Source of the DNA: an uncultured Bacteriovorax sp.
Lineage (GTDB): Bacteria; Bdellovibrionota; Bacteriovoracia; Bacteriovoracales; Bacteriovoracaceae
DNA length: 59,541 bases
Assembly (NCBI GenBank): GCA_946480715.1
Contig: CAMLKK010000018.1
Coordinates: 1 to 59,541 of the forward strand
Direction of reading: 5' to 3'
Positions 32,002 through 42,535 of this stretch are shown piece by piece. The position numbers and the translations under genes were made by a program. The first letter of the stretch is position 1, and every line of letters begins with the position of its first letter. The notes beneath the pieces are model-generated. The model made no database searches. It worked only from the letters and a program-made list of their open reading frames with translations, and had not been told where the DNA came from.

Positions 32002-34425
32002 CTAGGCTGCTGCAGGCGGCAGAGTTTCTTTGTACTTAACTGCTTTCTTCTTCATTGATGCTTTCTTTTCTTTCCATCCCACAAGGGCAACTTCAAGAAC
32101 TTCATCAATAGTTTTTACCGGAACAAAATTTAACTTAGCTCTGTATTCTTCTGGAATGTCTTCCAGGTCTTTTTTATTTTTCCAAGGAATGATGATCGTT
32201 TTGATATTCATTCTCATGGCAGCCAGTGCTTTTTCTTTTAAACCACCGATTGGAAGAACTTTACCAGTTAAAGTAATTTCTCCAGTCATCGCAACATCTT
32301 TGCTAACAGGTGTGTTTGTTAGAAGAGAAACGATTGTCGTCGCAAGTGTGATACCAGCACTTGGTCCGTCTTTAGGTGTAGCACCTGCAGGAAGGTGGAT
32401 GTGCATTTCGTGTTTTTCGAAAACATCATCTTCAATTCCCAGATCGTGTGCTTGAGAGCGGATGTATCCAATCGCAGTTTGAGCAGACTCTTTCATGACT
32501 TCACCGAGTTGGCCTGTCAGAGTAAGTCCTCTTCCTTTCATCTTTGTTGCTTCGATGTAAAGAACTTCTCCACCATGTGATGTCCAGGCGAGACCAGTTG
32601 AAACACCAACTTCATCTAATTCTTTTTCATCGTCTTTTGTATAAACAGGAGGTCCAAGAAGTTTGAATACTGTTTCGCTCATGATGTGAGTTTTATCAGC
32701 TTCACCTTTGGCAATTTTCATTGCTACTTTTCTACAGATGGCTCCGATTTTTCTTTCAAGGTTACGAAGACCAGCTTCCGCTGTGTATCCTTTGATGACA
32801 GCAGCTACACCTTCATCAGCAAATGTGATGTGTTTTTCAGTGATTCCGTTTTCATCCATTTGTTTAGGGATGATGTATTTCTTAGAGATCGCCACTTTTT
32901 CTTCCTGTGTATATCCAGAAAGATTGATGACTTCCATTCTGTCTCTAAGAGGAGCTGGAATTTGTTCAAGAACGTTTGATGTAGCGATGAACATTACGTT
33001 TGAAAGATCAAAAGAAATATTCAGATAATGATCACGGAAATTACAGTTTTGTTCCGGATCTAATACTTCAAGAAGTGCTGATGATGGATCACCTTTGAAG
33101 TCTCCACCCATTTTATCAACTTCATCTAGAAGGATAACTGGATTGTTGGTTTTAGCTTGTTTCATCGCCTGGATAAAACGTCCTGGCATTGCACCAACGT
33201 AAGTTCTTCTGTGTCCGCGAATTTCTGCTTCATCTTTTACACCACCAAGTGAAATACGAACGAATTCTCTTCCACATGCTTTGGCGATTGATTTACCAAG
33301 AGAAGTTTTACCAACTCCCGGAGGACCAGAGAAGCAAAGGATTGGTCCCTTCATTCCTTCACCCTTTAGTTGTCTAACGGCAAGGTATTCTAAAATTCTT
33401 TCTTTAACTTTAAATAAATCGAAGTGATCTTCGTTTAGAATTTCAAGAGCAGCATCGAGGTCAATTTTTTCTTCGCTCTTTTTTGACCAAGGAAGATCGC
33501 ACATCCACTCAAGATATGTTCTGAGGATTGAAGACTCAGAAGAATCTGGGTGCATTTTTTCCAAGCGGGCCATTTGTTTGAGTGATTCTTTTTCAGCTTC
33601 TTCACTCATTTTTGCTTTTTTAATTTTTTCTCTTAGCTCAGCGAACTCATCGTCGCCTTCTTTTTGCCCTTCATCACCAAGTTCAGATTTGATCGCCTTG
33701 ATTTGTTCGCGAAGGAAATATTCTTTTTGATTCTTTGTGATTTCTTCTTTAGCAGTGCTTTTAATTTTATTTTGCATTGCTAGGATTTCTAATTCACGCG
33801 TCAGAATATCATTTATGCGGTGAAGTCTTTCCATTGGGTCAAGCGTCTCTAAGATCGCTTGCGCTTCAGCAACATGGAGATTCAAATTTGATGCAACTAA
33901 ATCAGCAAGTCTTCCTGGATCTTTGATGTCTTCTAAGATCATCAAAATATCTGGTGAAAGAACTTTGCCCATGTTAATTACTTTTTCCAGCTGCTCGCGA
34001 ATGTTTCTCATTAGAGCATTGGCTGCAACATTGTTTTCTTCAAGCTGAACATCAGAAACCTTCATCAGCTTACACATGAAGTATGGAGCTTCTTGTGAGA
34101 ATTCAGTGATACGTGCTTTTGATAGACCTTGAACGAGAATTTTAATTCTTCCATCTGGAAGCTTTCTCATTCTCATGATCATGGCGATTGTTCCTACTTC
34201 ATAAATTTCATCAGGAGTAGGAGCTTCAGCTTTCATATCTTTTTGGCTGGCAAGAAGAATGAGGCGATCTGTTTTAGTGAGAGCATGATCTACGGCAGAA
34301 ATGGAGGATTCTCTTCCTACAAAAAACGGCAGAATCATAAACGGGTAAACAACGATGTCCCTAATTGGCAGGAGAGGGAGATGATCTTTTAACTCGATGT
34401 TATCACCCTCATAATTAGTTACCAT
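32002..34425 (-). CDS. lon: ATP-dependent Lon protease
   Basis: 807 residues, full length. Lon degrades misfolded and regulatory proteins in the cytoplasm. Visible: the N-terminal LAN domain (LPLLPIRDIVVYPFMILPFFVG), Walker A GPPGVGKTSLGKS (about 360), Walker B 'PVILLDEVDKMG', and the protease Ser-Lys pair in 'PKDGPSAGIT' (about 690) and 'GGLKEKALAAMR' (about 730). The C-terminal tail is Lys-rich. GGAGGAT precedes the ATG. It is divergent from glmU. Confidence 0.98.
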   Translation of the reverse strand: MVTNYEGDNIELKDHLPLLPIRDIVVYPFMILPFFVGRESSISAVDHALTKTDRLILLASQKDMKAEAPTPDEIYEVGTIAMIMRMRKLPDGRIKILVQGLSKARITEFSQEAPYFMCKLMKVSDVQLEENNVAANALMRNIREQLEKVINMGKVLSPDILMILEDIKDPGRLADLVASNLNLHVAEAQAILETLDPMERLHRINDILTRELEILAMQNKIKSTAKEEITKNQKEYFLREQIKAIKSELGDEGQKEGDDEFAELREKIKKAKMSEEAEKESLKQMARLEKMHPDSSESSILRTYLEWMCDLPWSKKSEEKIDLDAALEILNEDHFDLFKVKERILEYLAVRQLKGEGMKGPILCFSGPPGVGKTSLGKSIAKACGREFVRISLGGVKDEAEIRGHRRTYVGAMPGRFIQAMKQAKTNNPVILLDEVDKMGGDFKGDPSSALLEVLDPEQNCNFRDHYLNISFDLSNVMFIATSNVLEQIPAPLRDRMEVINLSGYTQEEKVAISKKYIIPKQMDENGITEKHITFADEGVAAVIKGYTAEAGLRNLERKIGAICRKVAMKIAKGEADKTHIMSETVFKLLGPPVYTKDDEKELDEVGVSTGLAWTSHGGEVLYIEATKMKGRGLTLTGQLGEVMKESAQTAIGYIRSQAHDLGIEDDVFEKHEMHIHLPAGATPKDGPSAGITLATTIVSLLTNTPVSKDVAMTGEITLTGKVLPIGGLKEKALAAMRMNIKTIIIPWKNKKDLEDIPEEYRAKLNFVPVKTIDEVLEVALVGWKEKKASMKKKAVKYKETLPPAAA

Positions 34426-34622
34426 ACTTATCCTCCAAAAATAGCGCTTGCAATTTCCTTTGCATTCATGTGTATAAATCGGGAAACGGGAGAAACTCTT
34501 TAAGAAAAATTGCTAATTCGAGAAGAATAAATCACATTTTTTCCTCATACTTGATTGCAATAATCAGCGTTCTAAATGAAAATGGGTGGGATTACTTGAG
34601 GACTTGTCTAGGGAGATAGAGC

Positions 34623-36029
34623 ATGAATGGTACCATAGGGGCAGTTATCTTAGCAGCGGGAGAAGGAAAGAGGTTGAAATTAGATTCACCGAAGCCACTC
34701 GCACCTTGTTTGGATAAAAAATTAGTCGACTTTCCTATTCGGGAATTAAAAAAGTTTTTTGATCAGAATAAACTGAAAGGTAAAATCACAGCTGTCGTTG
34801 GTCATCAGCGTGAGAAAGTTCGCTCTTATATTGAAGGCCGTTACCCAGATGTCCAATATGCTATACAAGAAAAACAACTTGGCACAGGCGATGCTTTAAG
34901 AGCTTACTTTGATTCTTCAAAAGAAGCGCAATCGTTCGACTTCACACTCGTGATTTGTGCTGATACTCCCGTTGTTTCAGAAAAAGAACTCACACAAATG
35001 CTCACTCTTTTAGAGAAAGAAGTTTGTGATGGAGTTGCTGCCAGTTTCAATGAATCTAATCCCAAGGGATACGGACGTATTATTAAAACGGCAAAAGGCT
35101 TTCACATCGTCGAAGAAAAAGATGCAACTGATGAACAAAGAAAAATTACCGAAGTTAACTCTGGTCTTTACTTGGTAAAAACAAGTTATGTGATGGAGCA
35201 CTTGAAAGGAATTGATTCGAATAACAAGTCTGGTGAATTTTATCTAACAGATATTTTCAAAGATGGACGTAATGTTCATGCGCTTTGTTTTCCAAACGGC
35301 TCAACGTTTTTAGGTGTCAATACACTCGAACAACTCGAGCAAGTTGAAACAATTCTTAGACGTAAAAAAATAAATGAGCTTAGAGAAAATGGGGTGCGCT
35401 TCATTGATTCTAATAATGTTTATATCGATGATGAAGTGGAAGTTGGGGCCGGCACACTCATTTACCCTAATACGTACATCACTGGTAAAACTAAAATTGG
35501 CAAAAATGTCGTTATTGAGATGGGAGCTCAGATTACTGACTCTTTTATCGCTGATGGTGCAAAAGTTCTTTCTCACAGTATTTTAGAAGGCGCAAAGCTT
35601 CATGAAAAAGCTCATGCCGGTCCCTTTGCCCGTCTTCGCCCTGGGTCTGATATTGGTCCTGAAGCAAAAATTGGTAATTTTGTTGAGATCAAAAAGTCCG
35701 TCCTTGATCGAGGCGTTAAGGTTTCCCACCTAAGTTATGTCGGCGATGCTTTTATTGGCGAAGAGACGAATATTGGCTGTGGATTCATCACTTGCAACTA
35801 TGACGGTGCCCATAAACATGTCACAAAGATCGGGAAAAACTGCTTTATTGGCTCCGATTCTCAGACAGTTGCCCCGGTGGAAATTGGGGATGACTGCTTT
35901 GTCGCTTCGTCGACGACGGTGACCATGAGCATGCCTGACGGTGCTTTTGCCATTTCTCGAGGGAAACAAACCACGAAAGAAGGAATGGCTAAAAAATTCA
36001 TTAAAGTGAAAGAACCTAAAAAAGTGTAA
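34623..36029 (+). CDS. glmU: Bifunctional GlmU
   Basis: 468 residues. N-terminal pyrophosphorylase: 'VILAAGEGKRLKLDSPKPLAP' (usual GxGTRM is changed to GEGKRL) and 'KQLGTGDALRAYF'. C-terminal left-handed beta helix with hexapeptide repeats and acetyltransferase residues in 'CGFITCNYDGAHKH'. It makes UDP-GlcNAc from GlcN-1-P for cell wall and LPS. GlmS follows 62 bases downstream, so two steps of the path lie together. Confidence 0.95.
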   Translation: MNGTIGAVILAAGEGKRLKLDSPKPLAPCLDKKLVDFPIRELKKFFDQNKLKGKITAVVGHQREKVRSYIEGRYPDVQYAIQEKQLGTGDALRAYFDSSKEAQSFDFTLVICADTPVVSEKELTQMLTLLEKEVCDGVAASFNESNPKGYGRIIKTAKGFHIVEEKDATDEQRKITEVNSGLYLVKTSYVMEHLKGIDSNNKSGEFYLTDIFKDGRNVHALCFPNGSTFLGVNTLEQLEQVETILRRKKINELRENGVRFIDSNNVYIDDEVEVGAGTLIYPNTYITGKTKIGKNVVIEMGAQITDSFIADGAKVLSHSILEGAKLHEKAHAGPFARLRPGSDIGPEAKIGNFVEIKKSVLDRGVKVSHLSYVGDAFIGEETNIGCGFITCNYDGAHKHVTKIGKNCFIGSDSQTVAPVEIGDDCFVASSTTVTMSMPDGAFAISRGKQTTKEGMAKKFIKVKEPKKV

Positions 36030-36091
36030 ACACTTAACAAACAAAATGGTATCTTTCCTCTCGATTTTAACCCTTAAGTGGAAGGTTTAGT

Positions 36092-37918
36092 ATGTGTGGA
36101 ATTGTAGGTTACTTTGGTCCGTCACAAAACTCAGTAGGCATCGTTTTAGAAGGTCTAAGACGTCTTGAGTATCGTGGATATGATTCTGCTGGTGTGAGTT
36201 TTCTTAATGAGAAAAACGAACTCATTAATTATAAAAAAGCAGGGAAACTCGATAACCTTAAAGCTGAACTTGAAGGTAAAGATGTTGTAGCTCGCACATG
36301 TATTGGTCACACACGTTGGGCCACTCACGGTGGTGTAACAGACAACAATGCTCACCCTCACAGCAATGATATTCTCTCAATCATCCACAACGGGATCATT
36401 GAAAACGCTAACGAAATTAAAAAAGAATTAATGGGTCACGGAGTAAAGTTTAAATCAGAAACTGACTCTGAATCATTCTTGGAATTAGTAACTTTCGAAC
36501 TTCGTAAAGGGACTGAGATCCAAACAGCAATCACTCAATCTTTCAAACGCATTCATGGAAACTCTGCTTTTGTTGTTCTTTATCCAAAGACGGGCGAAAT
36601 CTTTGCAATCAAAAGAGGCGCTCCACTTGTTTGCGGTATCAATGAAGTGACGAGCGAAGCTCTCGTTTCATCAGATCCATACGCTCTTGCTGGTATCGTT
36701 CACAAGCTTTACTTCCCTGAAGATGAAGTTATGGTTCACATTTCAGGCGCGAATAAAAACCTCATCAACTTTTATGAACTCGATTTAACTAAGACAACTC
36801 GTTACCTTTCTAAGAAGCAAGATATGTCAGTTGAAGTGAGTGAAAAAGGTGACTACGAACACTTCATGCTGAAAGAAATTCACGAACAACCAGAATTGAT
36901 CCGTAATTTAACTTCATATTATTTTGCAGGCGAAGGAAGAGAAGCTCTTCAAAGAGTTTCTGATTATCACCCAGAAAGAGTTTATCTTTCTGCCTGTGGT
37001 ACAGCTGCATATGCTGGACTAGTTGTTAGAGATTTCATTGAAACATTAAACCGCATTCCTGCGAACGTAGAACTTGCGAGTGAATTCCGTTACCGCAATC
37101 CAATTCTTAAAAAAGGTGATGTTGGTATCTTCGTTTCTCAATCTGGTGAAACGGCAGACACGCTTGCTGCTCAATCCCTTTGTAAAAAAGCAGGAATTAA
37201 AACTCTATCAATCGTTAACGTTGATGGATCAACTCTCTACCGTGACTGCGATGACAATCTTCTCATCCGCGCTGGCGTAGAAATCGGTGTTGCTTCGACT
37301 AAAGCATTCACCCAACAAGCTCTTACAGGAAGACTTTTATCTGCAGCACTTTCAGGTGACTTAAAAGATGAAGGAAAAAAAGTTTCTCTATCTGGAAAAT
37401 TTGCCCTTCTAGCTGAGAGAGTTGATAAGCTTCTCGCTCAAACGGATATTATCAAGTCTGTTGCTGAATCCATCTACAACAAAAAAGGATTCTTCTACAC
37501 AGGTCGCGGAGCTTACTTCCCAATCGCACTTGAAGGCGCACTTAAGCTTAAAGAAATTGCTTACGTTCACGCTGAAGGATATGCAGCTGGAGAATTAAAA
37601 CACGGACCAATCGCTCTTATTGACGAAGAAATGGTTAACATTGCCTTAGTTGGTCCTGAGCTTATTGAAAAAACAATTTCAAACGTGCAAGAAATCAAAG
37701 CACGTAAAGGGATCATCGTTGGTGTAGGCCCTCGTGGAAATGAAGAGCTTCAAGGCCTATCAGACTTCTACATCCCACTAGACTTCGATGGTCTGGACGA
37801 ACTCGCTCCACTTTATGTCAACGTCGTAAACCAACTTCTCGCTTATTACATGGCGAAGTTCAAAGGAACTGACATCGACAAACCAAGAAATTTAGCTAAA
37901 TCAGTAACAGTTGAGTAA
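36092..37918 (+). CDS. glmS: Glutamine-fructose-6-phosphate aminotransferase GlmS
   Basis: 608 residues. The Ntn glutaminase domain begins MCGIVGYFG, with Cys2 as nucleophile after Met removal. Two SIS domains follow (SACGTAAYAGL, IFVSQSGETADTL, and TGRGAYFPIALEGALKLKEIAY), and the end is 'NLAKSVTVE'. It makes glucosamine-6-P. The start has GGAAGG before the ATG. A terminator follows at once. Confidence 0.98.
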   Translation: MCGIVGYFGPSQNSVGIVLEGLRRLEYRGYDSAGVSFLNEKNELINYKKAGKLDNLKAELEGKDVVARTCIGHTRWATHGGVTDNNAHPHSNDILSIIHNGIIENANEIKKELMGHGVKFKSETDSESFLELVTFELRKGTEIQTAITQSFKRIHGNSAFVVLYPKTGEIFAIKRGAPLVCGINEVTSEALVSSDPYALAGIVHKLYFPEDEVMVHISGANKNLINFYELDLTKTTRYLSKKQDMSVEVSEKGDYEHFMLKEIHEQPELIRNLTSYYFAGEGREALQRVSDYHPERVYLSACGTAAYAGLVVRDFIETLNRIPANVELASEFRYRNPILKKGDVGIFVSQSGETADTLAAQSLCKKAGIKTLSIVNVDGSTLYRDCDDNLLIRAGVEIGVASTKAFTQQALTGRLLSAALSGDLKDEGKKVSLSGKFALLAERVDKLLAQTDIIKSVAESIYNKKGFFYTGRGAYFPIALEGALKLKEIAYVHAEGYAAGELKHGPIALIDEEMVNIALVGPELIEKTISNVQEIKARKGIIVGVGPRGNEELQGLSDFYIPLDFDGLDELAPLYVNVVNQLLAYYMAKFKGTDIDKPRNLAKSVTVE

Positions 37919-37920
37919 TG

Positions 37921-37948
37921 AAAAGCCCCCTTAATTGGGGGCTTTTTT
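37921..37948 (+). terminator. Terminator after glmS
   Basis: AAAAGCCCCC (37921-37930) and GGGGGCTTTT (37937-37946) around TTAATT, ending in a T run. Confidence 0.93.
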
Positions 37949-37976
37949 GTATCCGGTATGCTAAAACTTTAGCATG

Positions 37977-40250
37977 ATGAAAACGCTCGACTCCCTCAAT
38001 CCTGTTCAAAAGCAGGCCGTTTTAACGACTGATGGTCCAGTCATGATTCTGGCCGGCGCTGGTTCTGGAAAAACAAAAACTCTTGTGACGAGAATCACTT
38101 ATTTGCTTCTCGAAAAAAATACCAGCCCTCATCAATTGTTGGCGCTCACGTTTTCAAATAAAGCAGCAAGAGAAATGCGCGAGCGTATCGGACAAGAAGT
38201 TTCTTTTGATGTTGGTTCACTGCAAATTACTACTTTTCACGCTTTCTGCGCGCGTTTATTGCGTTCAGAAGCGAACTATTTAGGGCTATCCCGCAACTTC
38301 ACTATTTACGATGAAGGTGAGTCTAAAGCGATTGCGAAATCACTCCTCGAAAGAAGAGGGATCTCGACAAAAGAAATCAATCCTTACGAAATTTTAACTT
38401 ACATCGATGGCCTCAAAAATAATGGATACTATCCAGGTAGAGCAATGCCAGATGGTGGCGGAGCTGATCCTCAAGATGAGTTCTTTTCTTATTTTGAAGA
38501 ATATGAATCGGAACTTCATCGCGCCAACGCCGTTGATTTCGGCGGACTAATTACTGCTGTTATTCAACTCTTTGAAAAATTTCCGGAAGTCGCCACTCGC
38601 TATCAAGAAAGATTTAAATATGTTTTGGTAGATGAGTATCAAGATACAAACCGTGCGCAATTCGAACTCATTCGCATTCTTTGTGGAAAACGCAGAAATA
38701 TATGTGTCGTTGGAGATGAAGATCAGTCGATCTATTCTTGGCGAGGCGCTGATATTCGCAACATTCTCGACTTTGAAAAAGTGTTCCCTGATGTGCAGGT
38801 GTTGAAACTTGAACAAAATTACCGTTCAAGTAAAACCATCATTGAAGCCGCTTCATGTGTTATTGAAAAAAACACAATGAGAAAGGGCAAGCATATGTGG
38901 ACGGCAAACCCAGAAGGGGACGCTATCGAGATCGTTGAATGCTTTAATGATAAAGATGAAGCGGAATTTATCGCACAGGAAACAGCTAAACTTCACCGAG
39001 AAGGTGTGTCCTACAAAGACATGGCGGTGTTTTATCGTTCAAATGCGCAAGCTCGTCTAATCGAAGATTCTCTTCGTAAATATAAAATCCATTATCGAGT
39101 TATCGGTGGTGTAAAATTCTATGAGCGAAAAGAAATCAAAGATATGCTTTCTTATCTTCGACTCATTATTAATTCGAAAGATTCACTCGCTCTTAGCCGT
39201 ATCATCAATGTACCGGCAAGAGGTGTTGGCGCGACATCTCTGAGAAAATTAGAAATTGAAGCCATCAATCAAAATACTTCGCTGTGGGAAATAATCGAAA
39301 GAATTGTTGATCATAGTGATGAATTCGCTCACATTAAATTGTCGGCAAAGATTAAATCGTCGTTGTCAGAATTTGTAACTCTTATCAACGAACTTCGCCA
39401 TCTTGATTCAAATAAAATTAAGCCATCGACAATTTATGAAAAGGCCTTGCATGAATCTGGCTATTCAGCTTTTTTAAAGGCCAACAAAGATTATGAAACA
39501 CTTGCTCGTCTTGAAAACTTAGACGAACTTTTAAACGCAATCACTCAGTATGAAGAAGGACAAGAAGTACCTTCATTAACTGGATTCTTAGAGACAATTA
39601 CGCTTGATACGAGTTCAGAATTCGATGAAGACGCGCAATCAAACAATGGCGAAGTTTCCCTGATGACGGTTCACGGGGCCAAAGGTTTGGAATTTACCCA
39701 CGCATTTGTCTCTGGCGCTGAGGAAAACGTATTTCCAAGTTACAGAAGTGTAGATAGCGGTGAAGTCGCTATGGAAGAAGAGCGAAGACTTTTCTATGTA
39801 GCTATGACTCGAGCGATGATTAAGCTCTATATTTCGTTTGCTCAAGGTAGGATGCTCTTTGGCCAAATCAAGTTCAATGGGCCAAGCCGATTTGTCGATG
39901 AAATCCCAGAGAAGTTATATACATGGAGAAAATTGGCGAATGCCTCTGGTCACCATGATAGATACGGATCAAGCTCCGCTGGCAGCTACGCTAACAATTA
40001 CAAAGAATACGACCCATATGACCAAAGCCAGGAATCGCATTACGATGATGAGCCTGTCGTCTACCAAGTGAAAGAAAGCTTTCATCAACCTAAATTTCCA
40101 AAAGGTTCAAAAGTCGTTCACTCTCTCTATGGCGCAGGAAAAGTAGAGGACTCTGAGGGATCTGGGGCTGATGAAAAAGTACTCATTAAATTTGCTGATG
40201 GAAATCGAAAAAAATTTATGGTGAAGTTTGCACCAATCACTCTAGCTTAA
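37977..40250 (+). CDS. UvrD/PcrA-family DNA helicase
   Basis: 757 residues. Superfamily 1 motifs in order: Q motif 'LNPVQKQAV', Walker A AGAGSGKTKTL, Ia 'LTFSNKAAREMRER', II 'YVLVDEYQDTN', III 'VVGDEDQSIYSWRGAD', IV 'LEQNYRSS', V 'VSLMTVHGAKGLEF' and VI 'RLFYVAMTRA'. A basic C-terminal domain (HSLYGAGKVEDSEG..KVLIKFADGNRKKFM) is like the PcrA RNA polymerase-binding end. It unwinds DNA in repair and replication. Two adjacent ATGs (37974, 37977) are possible starts. It overlaps the minus-strand gene tail to tail by 9 bases. Confidence 0.93.
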   Translation: MKTLDSLNPVQKQAVLTTDGPVMILAGAGSGKTKTLVTRITYLLLEKNTSPHQLLALTFSNKAAREMRERIGQEVSFDVGSLQITTFHAFCARLLRSEANYLGLSRNFTIYDEGESKAIAKSLLERRGISTKEINPYEILTYIDGLKNNGYYPGRAMPDGGGADPQDEFFSYFEEYESELHRANAVDFGGLITAVIQLFEKFPEVATRYQERFKYVLVDEYQDTNRAQFELIRILCGKRRNICVVGDEDQSIYSWRGADIRNILDFEKVFPDVQVLKLEQNYRSSKTIIEAASCVIEKNTMRKGKHMWTANPEGDAIEIVECFNDKDEAEFIAQETAKLHREGVSYKDMAVFYRSNAQARLIEDSLRKYKIHYRVIGGVKFYERKEIKDMLSYLRLIINSKDSLALSRIINVPARGVGATSLRKLEIEAINQNTSLWEIIERIVDHSDEFAHIKLSAKIKSSLSEFVTLINELRHLDSNKIKPSTIYEKALHESGYSAFLKANKDYETLARLENLDELLNAITQYEEGQEVPSLTGFLETITLDTSSEFDEDAQSNNGEVSLMTVHGAKGLEFTHAFVSGAEENVFPSYRSVDSGEVAMEEERRLFYVAMTRAMIKLYISFAQGRMLFGQIKFNGPSRFVDEIPEKLYTWRKLANASGHHDRYGSSSAGSYANNYKEYDPYDQSQESHYDDEPVVYQVKESFHQPKFPKGSKVVHSLYGAGKVEDSEGSGADEKVLIKFADGNRKKFMVKFAPITLA

Positions 40251-41561
40251 ATTTTTGGCCCATTGGATGACTCTTTTCTGAGCTGGAAGCAGATCTTCTT
40301 GGTCTACGGCCGCGAGTCTTTTTAAGTCTTCCACGTAATCAATATCGAACAAATTTTCTAAAAAAGTCAGTTTGTGTTTGGGTATTTTGGCAACAAGCTC
40401 ATCTGCAGTTGTCTCTACACTATAGTTTATACTTTTCCAGAACGATAAAGGGTGGTCGCAATCGGAAGCGTAGAGATAAAACCCTCCGTCTTCCGTTTTG
40501 CCCAACACATGGTCATGAGTTTGCAGCTTGGAAGTGGCTTCATGGTAAATATGAGCACGAACATGGGGAGAGTCAGCACCAATAAAGAAATAATAACGAT
40601 GATTATCTCGCAATTTTTTTTGAATGGTATGCAAGCGATCGCCAAGTTCACCAACACCCTGGTGAATAGCGGTGAAGTTTTTCCATAATTCGTGATCGAG
40701 TGCGTTTTCTTCACTAACGGCCCAATAGACTTTTATTTTCCCCTGACCCATTCTCGTTACATGCGCGAGAACTTCTTCAGTGGCCATTACTGACAAGGTA
40801 AAAAATTCTTCAGCTTTTTCTTTTCCAATAGTTTGGGCCAGCCGTGTTTTAAGCGATGAAAACCCAGGCGTTTTGACAAATATAGCGAAGGCATAGGGAT
40901 GTTGTTCAAATCGATTCAGAGGGATTTTGAGGAGTTCAGGAAAGGCCTGTTTGTAAGTTAAATAGACGTGTTTTACGGTCGTGGTAAGCCAGCCAGCGTT
41001 TTTATATTTTCGAGAACTGGTTTTGATTCTTTCATCTATGCATTCTACTTTTATACCAAGCTGATGAGCTCTCCAGACAAGAAGATGGTCTTCTCCATAG
41101 GGAGCAATTTCTGAAAAAAAACCTAGTTCGAAAAACACTTTTTTTGTAGTGAAAAAACCCTGATCACCAAAAGGCATTTTCAAATACCTGCTTCGCCAGT
41201 TCGCTCCCCATGAATTTATTTTCATAAGTGGTGAACCATCAAATTCAAGTTCAAAGTGATAGAGCTTATTGGGATTTTTCTTTAGGGCATTTAATATTGT
41301 TTGTTGAAAGTTTGATGGAAGGATTGAATCAGCATGCAGAAAAAAAAGTGAAGAACAACCTGCTTGAAGAGCTCCCAAATTTAATTTAGTAGCCCTATTA
41401 CCAACGCACTTGAGAGTTTTGAGATTTCCTTCAATGTTGTCATCAAACTCTGGGCCAACAAAAATAATTTCAAGAGCAGGATCATCGAGTTGCTTCAGGA
41501 GGGACTTCCATGTGTCTTCTCCTTTTTTTACCGGAATAATGATGGAGAGATTAGGCTTCAA
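40242..41561 (-). CDS. Fused glycosyltransferase-2 / CofC-like nucleotidyltransferase protein
   Basis: 439 residues in two halves. Residues about 1-205 are a GT-A fold glycosyltransferase of the TIGR04283 type (LSIIIPVKKGE, 'LFFLHADSILP', 'FGDQGFFTTKKVF'). Residues about 220-430 match TIGR04282 (DUF2064): 'YAFAIFVKTPGFSSLKTRLA', 'FIGADSPHV', 'LGKTEDGGFYLYA'. Both families are known neighbours of ArsS-type radical SAM enzymes and here form one chain. The likely role is sugar transfer in arsenosugar or related synthesis; the substrate is inferred. It overlaps arsS by 11 bases. Confidence 0.88.
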   Translation of the reverse strand: MKPNLSIIIPVKKGEDTWKSLLKQLDDPALEIIFVGPEFDDNIEGNLKTLKCVGNRATKLNLGALQAGCSSLFFLHADSILPSNFQQTILNALKKNPNKLYHFELEFDGSPLMKINSWGANWRSRYLKMPFGDQGFFTTKKVFFELGFFSEIAPYGEDHLLVWRAHQLGIKVECIDERIKTSSRKYKNAGWLTTTVKHVYLTYKQAFPELLKIPLNRFEQHPYAFAIFVKTPGFSSLKTRLAQTIGKEKAEEFFTLSVMATEEVLAHVTRMGQGKIKVYWAVSEENALDHELWKNFTAIHQGVGELGDRLHTIQKKLRDNHRYYFFIGADSPHVRAHIYHEATSKLQTHDHVLGKTEDGGFYLYASDCDHPLSFWKSINYSVETTADELVAKIPKHKLTFLENLFDIDYVEDLKRLAAVDQEDLLPAQKRVIQWAKNLS

Positions 41562-42525
41562 CTTTTAAAGCTCCACCGCAAGAGCTGCCAGCTCCGGCCG
41601 TACAACCATAACAATGATTGGCAAGAGCAATTGCTTTATTTGAAAGTTCATCCAGGTTTGAGATATCCCACAAATTAGTTTTTTGGTAGTTGAGTGGGAT
41701 CTCTAGCATCTGATTAAAGTCGCAATCATAGATAACACCGTTCCATCCAACTGATACTAAATTTTTACACATAACTGATTGAGCTGCATCTGGATTGAAA
41801 TTGTTTAACAATAGCTCCATATACTCTTGGTATTTTCCCTGACGTTCCAGATCTTCAAGAAAACGTTTGATAGGCATATTGGTAATAGTGAAGAGATTGT
41901 TAAATTCAAGATTAAAGAATTGTTTCAATTCTCGCTTATAATCTGCTTCCAGTTTTTTTTGGTTGCCCGGAAGAAAAGCACCACCTGGATTGTAGACAAG
42001 ATCTAAAATCAATCCAGTTCCAGGCATTCCGTAACCTAATGAATTAAGCTTTTTTAGACCTTCAATACTCTTATCAAAAACTCCACGTCCTCGTTGTTTA
42101 TCGACATTATCTTTTGTATAGCAAGGAAGTGAAGCCACAACATGAACTTTATTGTCTTTTAAAAATTGAGGCAGGTCTTCATACCCTTTTTCAAAGAAGA
42201 TTGTAAGATTGCAACGATCAATGACTTCGATATTAAGTGCGCGAGCTGCTTTAACAAGTTTACGGAAATGAGGGTTCATCTCAGGTGCACCACCAGTGAG
42301 ATCGATAGTCTTCAGAGTATTTTTTGACTTAGTCATCAATTCAATAAGACGATCAACAGTTTCTTCTTCCATAATTTCTCTTCTCAGTGGGCCAGCTTCG
42401 ACATGACAGTGGTGACATGCTTGATTGCAAAGTTTACCAAGATTGATTTGAAGAGTTTCAACAGCATTTCTTGAAAGTTCAATTTTTGAATTCTTCAATG
42501 TCGTCGCAAAGGGAAGCATTGGCAT
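41551..42525 (-). CDS. arsS: Arsenosugar biosynthesis radical SAM protein ArsS
   Basis: 324 residues. The radical SAM cluster motif is C33-x3-C37-x2-C40 (CNQACHHCHVEAGP), and the 'DLTGGAPEMNPHF' segment binds AdoMet. A C-terminal Cys-rich DUF3641 domain ends in 'CYGCTAGAGSSCGGAL'; some relatives are selenoproteins, and here all such positions are cysteine. ArsS joins a 5'-deoxyadenosyl group to dimethylarsinous acid as a step to arsenosugars. No ArsM methyltransferase is in the window, so the substrate is inferred from family. It overlaps the fused glycosyltransferase gene by 11 bases. Confidence 0.88.
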   Translation of the reverse strand: MPMLPFATTLKNSKIELSRNAVETLQINLGKLCNQACHHCHVEAGPLRREIMEEETVDRLIELMTKSKNTLKTIDLTGGAPEMNPHFRKLVKAARALNIEVIDRCNLTIFFEKGYEDLPQFLKDNKVHVVASLPCYTKDNVDKQRGRGVFDKSIEGLKKLNSLGYGMPGTGLILDLVYNPGGAFLPGNQKKLEADYKRELKQFFNLEFNNLFTITNMPIKRFLEDLERQGKYQEYMELLLNNFNPDAAQSVMCKNLVSVGWNGVIYDCDFNQMLEIPLNYQKTNLWDISNLDELSNKAIALANHCYGCTAGAGSSCGGALKVEA

Positions 42526-42535
42526 AATTACCTAC

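Noticed and set aside
34440..34622. Heat-shock promoter for lon
   Set aside because: No convincing CTTGAA/CCCCAT pair on the minus strand.
36030..36091. glmS ribozyme
   Set aside because: The 62-base gap is too short and lacks the ribozyme core.
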